From the NCBI RefSeq assembly GCF_009711205.1, contig NZ_WMIG01000001.1, positions 558,001 through 622,000 of the forward strand: a DNA stretch of 64,000 bases, given 5' to 3'. This document shows, one piece after another, positions 60,835 to 64,000 of this stretch (position 1 is its first letter; each line of letters opens with the position of its first letter). Position numbers and translations under genes: made by a program. The notes beneath the pieces were generated by a model. It was not told the origin of the DNA. It saw only the letters and a list, made by a program, of their open reading frames with translations, and did not search any database. The DNA comes from Paracoccus litorisediminis (lineage in GTDB: Bacteria; Pseudomonadota; Alphaproteobacteria; Rhodobacterales; Rhodobacteraceae).

Positions 60835-61740
60835 ATGGCCAATTACGAGAACCTTCCAGCTCCCAGCCCCGAACAGGGCCTGAACCGCTACCTGCAGGAA
60901 ATCCGCAAGTTTCCCCTGCTGGAGCCGGAGGAGGAATACATGCTGGCCAAGGCCTGGGTGGATCATGAGGACCCTCAGGCCGCGAAACGGCTGGTGACCA
61001 GCCACCTGCGTCTGGCCGCCAAGATCGCCATGGGCTATCGCGGCTATGGCCTGCCGCAAGCCGAAGTGATTTCCGAGGCCAATGTCGGCCTGATGCAGGC
61101 GGTCAAGCGCTTCGACCCGGAAAAGGGCTTCCGCCTTGCCACCTATGCGATGTGGTGGATTCGCGCCTCGATCCAGGAATATATCCTGCGGTCCTGGTCG
61201 CTGGTCAAAATGGGCACGACCAGCGCCCAGAAAAAACTGTTCTTCAACCTGCGCAAGGCCAAGTCCAAACTGGGCGCGCTGGAAGAAGGCGACCTGCGCC
61301 CCGAAAACGTCACCAAGATCGCGACCGACCTGAACGTGTCGGAACAGGAAGTCATCGACATGAACCGCCGCCTGTCGGGGGGCGATGCCTCGCTGAACGC
61401 GACGGTCGGGGCGGGCGATGGCGAATCCACCGCGCAATGGCAGGACTGGCTGGAGGACGACACGGCCAATCAGGCCGAGGCCTTTGCCGAAGCTGATGAG
61501 CTTTCGGCGCGGCGCGAGCTGCTGATCTCGGCCATGGATGTGCTGAACGACCGCGAGAAAGACATCCTGATGGAGCGCCGCCTGCGCGACAACCCGATGA
61601 CGCTCGAGGACCTGTCGACCCGCTACGACGTCTCGCGTGAGCGCATCCGCCAGATCGAGGTCCGCGCCTTCGAGAAGCTGCAGAACCGCATCCGCGATCT
61701 GGCCCGCGAACGCGGCATCCCAGTGCCGGGGAACGCCTGA
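60835..61740 (+). CDS. rpoH: RNA polymerase sigma-32 (heat shock) factor
   Basis: Directs transcription of heat-shock and envelope-repair genes. The 301-residue protein has region 1.2/2 (RYLQEIRKFPLLEPEEEYMLA, EANVGLMQAVKRFDPEKGFRLATYAMWWIRASIQEYIL in parts), the RpoH box AQKKLFFNLRK, and region 4 with TLEDLSTRYDVSRERIRQIE in part. Rhodobacterales commonly carry two RpoH proteins, and I cannot say which this is. AAGGGAA lies before the ATG. It may be cotranscribed with the RluD-like gene. The Hsp20-DUF1150 unit in this window is a plausible target. Confidence 0.96.
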   Translation: MANYENLPAPSPEQGLNRYLQEIRKFPLLEPEEEYMLAKAWVDHEDPQAAKRLVTSHLRLAAKIAMGYRGYGLPQAEVISEANVGLMQAVKRFDPEKGFRLATYAMWWIRASIQEYILRSWSLVKMGTTSAQKKLFFNLRKAKSKLGALEEGDLRPENVTKIATDLNVSEQEVIDMNRRLSGGDASLNATVGAGDGESTAQWQDWLEDDTANQAEAFAEADELSARRELLISAMDVLNDREKDILMERRLRDNPMTLEDLSTRYDVSRERIRQIEVRAFEKLQNRIRDLARERGIPVPGNA

Positions 61741-62613
61741 TCCCATCGAGACTCAGGAGTTGCCCTGCCCTGCCGCGCCGTCCAAGCCCTGCCCTGCCCG
61801 AACCGGGCGGGGCCGTCACCCGTCCCGCGATATTATCGGCAAGACCGGCGACGCATCCCCGACAGCCGGACATTGCATGAGGGATGAGCGGTTCGGCGAA
61901 CCTGCGCTGGCCATAGGGGGACACCCCGCCCCACGCCAAATCGCGGATCGCAGACCCTGTGATGCCGCGAACAGCCGGGAACTGGCATCTGGCTTTGTTT
62001 CGATCCACCCCCTCGAGTTTCGTTCAGAATCATCGAATGACGTGGGGCGTCGTTGCATCGGAGCCGTAGGGCGGGACTCTTCGCGCTGCTTGACGCTCTC
62101 GAACGTTCCCCTGCCGACGGTCGAACACAGTTCGGAGCACCCATGGCTGGCATCGTCGCCGAATCGGTGGGTCGCGGCGAATAGGGAAGCGCGGCCTTTA
62201 TCTCGATCCAGCCAGCAATCGATCCGTAAGATTGGCAGTGTCATTAGGGTCAGAGGAAGGGCCGTCATTTCTCGTACCTCGCCCCGACACCCTCCCGTGT
62301 TGAGCGATCTAACTGGCGGGGATTTCCGCAAGCCACATCCGACCGGTTCACCCGATCTGATCAACGTGTGGTGCAGACAAACCCTTCTTGTCAGGGGCAG
62401 CACTGCTACCCTCGCCCGCCCGGTGCTTTCAGGCATCGCCAAAGCCTCTCGCCCATCAGAACCCGATCGCACCCGCCCCCTGCCGGGACATCAGACACGC
62501 AATCGCCGCGTGGCTTTGATGCTGATCGCAAGCCTGCCCCCGATAGCCCATGTTGACCGCCGCAACGGCTTGCCTATGCTCGGCATCATGCAGCGGAGTT
62601 CCGTGACGCAGGC
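61741..62613. other. 873-bp interval without a convincing gene
   Basis: Long open frames exist on both strands (for example 61637-62617 plus and 61816-62472 minus), but their translations are serine/arginine/proline-rich, lack recognisable domains, and look like shadows. By eye the stretch is less GC-rich than the flanking genes. It holds a hairpin at 61791-61813, a repeat of CCCTGCC units near 61763-61800, and nothing else that I can name. It may contain a small RNA, a decayed gene, or long regulatory DNA for the following gene. Confidence 0.5.
61791..61813 (+). terminator. Hairpin after rpoH
   Basis: A 10-bp stem GCCCTGCCCG/CGGGCGGGGC (one G-T pair) with a 3-base AAC loop, 50 bases past the rpoH stop. 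No T tract follows, so termination strength is doubtful. Confidence 0.4.
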
Positions 62614-63630
62614 ATGACGGCGCTAGACAAATATCAACGGCTTGAAGCCGCAGGACGCTGGCGCGGGTCGGCCGAAGCCGAGTTGCGCGACGTGATCGTC
62701 TCGTTCGGCGACGCGACCATCGTGCTGACGGACCTTCGCACCGAAATTCCCCTGTCGCATTGGTCCCTGCCTGCGGTCATGCGGCTTAATCCGGGCAAGA
62801 TTCCGGCGCAATATGCCCCCGGCCCCGACGATGCCGAAATGGTCGAGGTCGACGATGAGCTGATGATCGCCGCCATCGAAAAGGTGCATGACGTGATCGA
62901 GGCGAACCGGCCTCATCGCGGCAGGCTGCGCGGCTGGATGGTGCTGCTGGGTCTGCTGATCGCGGCGGGGGCCGGGGCGGCCTGGGGGCCATCCGCGCTG
63001 CTGCGACATGCCGCCGATATCGCGCCCCCAGCCCAGCGCGCCGAGATCGGGCGGCTGGTTTTGGCCGATCTTGAAAAGACCGCCGGAACCGCGTGTTCCC
63101 GTCCGGCAGGCGACATGGTGCGCCACAAGCTGGCGGCCCGCCTGCTTGGCCCCGAGGCCGATATCGTCGTCCTGCCCACTGCCCAGCAGGGCGCGCGACG
63201 GCTGCCGGGTCCGATTACCGTGATCGGCACCGATCTGATCGGCGAAGGCGCGACGCCCGAGATTCTGGCCGGTCACCTTCTGGCCGCACAGGCCCGCGCG
63301 GCTGAAAGCGACCCGATGCTGGAGGCGTTGCGTCAAGTCGGTCCGCGCGGCACCGTGCAATTGCTGACCAATGGCTCCCTGCCGCCCGCGGCGCTTTCTG
63401 GCTATGCCGAAAAGCTTCTGGCAGGGCCACCGCCCCGCCCCGAGGACGAGCCGCTCCTGGGGTTCTTTGCCCGTGCCGGCGTCTCAAGCGAGCCCTATGC
63501 CCGCGCGCTGGACCCAACCGGAGAGGCCGTGCTGGGCCTGATCGAGGCCGACCCGTTCCGCACGGCCACGCCCAAACCGGTGTTGGGCGAGCGCGACTGG
63601 GCGGCGCTGCGCCAGATCTGCGACCAGTAG
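62614..63630 (+). CDS. Hypothetical membrane protein, 338 residues
   Basis: Residues 1-105 form a soluble domain (LDKYQRLEAAGRWRGSAEAELRDVIV in parts) that resembles a small beta domain with EIPLSHWSLPAVMRLN; a single membrane helix follows at about 110-128 (WMVLLGLLIAAGAGAAWG), then a mainly helical periplasmic region with VVLPTAQQGARRLPG, IGTDLIGEGATPEIL and AGHLLAAQARA. The C-terminal half faintly recalls a protease-like fold with an HLLAA helix but no HExxH motif is seen. I do not recognise the family, but codon use and length look like a real gene. It starts 873 bases from rpoH. Confidence 0.78.
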   Translation: MTALDKYQRLEAAGRWRGSAEAELRDVIVSFGDATIVLTDLRTEIPLSHWSLPAVMRLNPGKIPAQYAPGPDDAEMVEVDDELMIAAIEKVHDVIEANRPHRGRLRGWMVLLGLLIAAGAGAAWGPSALLRHAADIAPPAQRAEIGRLVLADLEKTAGTACSRPAGDMVRHKLAARLLGPEADIVVLPTAQQGARRLPGPITVIGTDLIGEGATPEILAGHLLAAQARAAESDPMLEALRQVGPRGTVQLLTNGSLPPAALSGYAEKLLAGPPPRPEDEPLLGFFARAGVSSEPYARALDPTGEAVLGLIEADPFRTATPKPVLGERDWAALRQICDQ

Positions 63631-63631
63631 C

Positions 63632-64000
63632 CTAACGCGGCACGGCTTGCGCAAAGCCTGCCTTGCGCAGTTTTGCCAGCGCTTGTGACAGCGCGTCAGG
63701 GCTTGCAAATGGCCCGGCCAGCAGGATCTGCGTATCCGCCCCGCGCTCGGCCAAACGCGCGCGCAGGACGGGATAGCCCAGCATCGCGACACGGCGGGCC
63801 AGTTCCGCAGCCTCGGCGCTGGTCTTGAAACTGGTGATCTGGACGTGGCGCGCGCCCTTGGGCACGGCTGGGGCCTGCGGCTTTGCCGGTGCTTTTTCAG
63901 GTTCCTTGGGAGGCTCCTTTGCCGCTGCTGGTTTTGCCTGCGCCGCGATGGGCTGCTTGACCGGTTGAACCTTGGCCGGACTCTGAGCTTGGGTGGATTT
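63632..64000 (-). CDS. SPOR-domain protein, C-terminal part (5' end beyond the window)
   Basis: The visible 123 codons give a Lys/Pro/Ala-rich linker (KPAAAKEPPKEPEKAPAK) and then a SPOR domain of about 70 residues: ARHVQITSFKTSAEAAELAR, then ILLAGPFASPDALSQALAKL. SPOR domains bind glycan strands lacking stem peptides at the septum, so a role in envelope or division is likely. The N-terminal part, which would decide the protein identity, lies to the right of the window. It ends 1 base after the stop of the convergent gene. Confidence 0.85.
   Translation of the reverse strand, partial: KSTQAQSPAKVQPVKQPIAAQAKPAAAKEPPKEPEKAPAKPQAPAVPKGARHVQITSFKTSAEAAELARRVAMLGYPVLRARLAERGADTQILLAGPFASPDALSQALAKLRKAGFAQAVPR

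Noticed and set aside
61637-62617. 326-codon plus-strand frame through the gap after rpoH
   Set aside because: It begins inside rpoH in another frame; the translation is Ser/Arg/Pro-rich and structureless. The competing minus-strand frame at 61816-62472 is no better.

Overview
This window looks like a chromosomal core segment of a high-GC alphaproteobacterium of the order Rhodobacterales, close to Paracoccus or its relatives. I infer this from the codon and base bias, from family markers (Hsp20 followed by DUF1150, DUF1467, DUF6476, UbiK next to lgt, Bpt leucyltransferase, a fused ATP sulfurylase/APS kinase, CobS-CobT), and from CtrA-type TTAA-N7-TTAA boxes. I found no rRNA, tRNA, CRISPR array, insertion sequence or prophage. 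About 66 protein genes are packed tightly, often with ATGA or TGATG overlaps.

Layout. 1-5314: lepA (cut by the left edge), an EamA transporter, a small copper-chaperone-like protein, a small secreted protein, the sirtuin cobB and a stand-alone phnM. 5499-13303: yqeY and carA (divergent), a glycosyltransferase fused to a GspE-N domain and preceded by a perfect CtrA box, glnE and bpt. 13464-21019: ilvI-ilvH, an M48 lipoprotein peptidase, several small conserved genes, a nitroreductase, an EI24 membrane protein, a response regulator with a CtrA-like box, and a GNAT acetyltransferase. 21042-28506 (minus strand): a DUF1800-DUF1501 pair, aspS, a GH25 lysozyme with a CPBP protease, and a D-lactate dehydrogenase-like flavoprotein. 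28639-38560: a ClC channel, DUF808, an ECF sigma/anti-sigma pair, cobS-cobT, a GT4 glycosyltransferase and an aminopeptidase P. 38659-45580: DUF475/TerC-like protein, a DUF1045 plus degenerate PhnM-like pair, and a five-gene operon ybjN-proC-tRBD-hydroxyacid dehydrogenase-glycerate kinase. 45823-54523: purE-purK, Hsp20-DUF1150, a lipoprotein, a TOBE protein, a PAPS synthase followed by two glycosyltransferases, and trxB with a divergent Lrp regulator. 54520-64000: a two-gene membrane module, lgt-midA-pgeF, ubiK, a RluD-like pseudouridine synthase, rpoH, an 873-bp gap without a convincing gene, an unknown membrane protein, and the end of a SPOR-domain protein.

Most of this is housekeeping. The points most worth a second look are the CtrA-box/GspE-N-glycosyltransferase locus (7292-9386), the DUF1045 and metal-ligand-less PhnM paralogue pair (39838-41697), a recurring promoter pattern (TTGAC or TTGCAT, 16-17 bp, then TA-rich or TAGG-like -10), five convergent gene pairs that share a 4-base YTAR stop quartet, and the silent stretch after rpoH.
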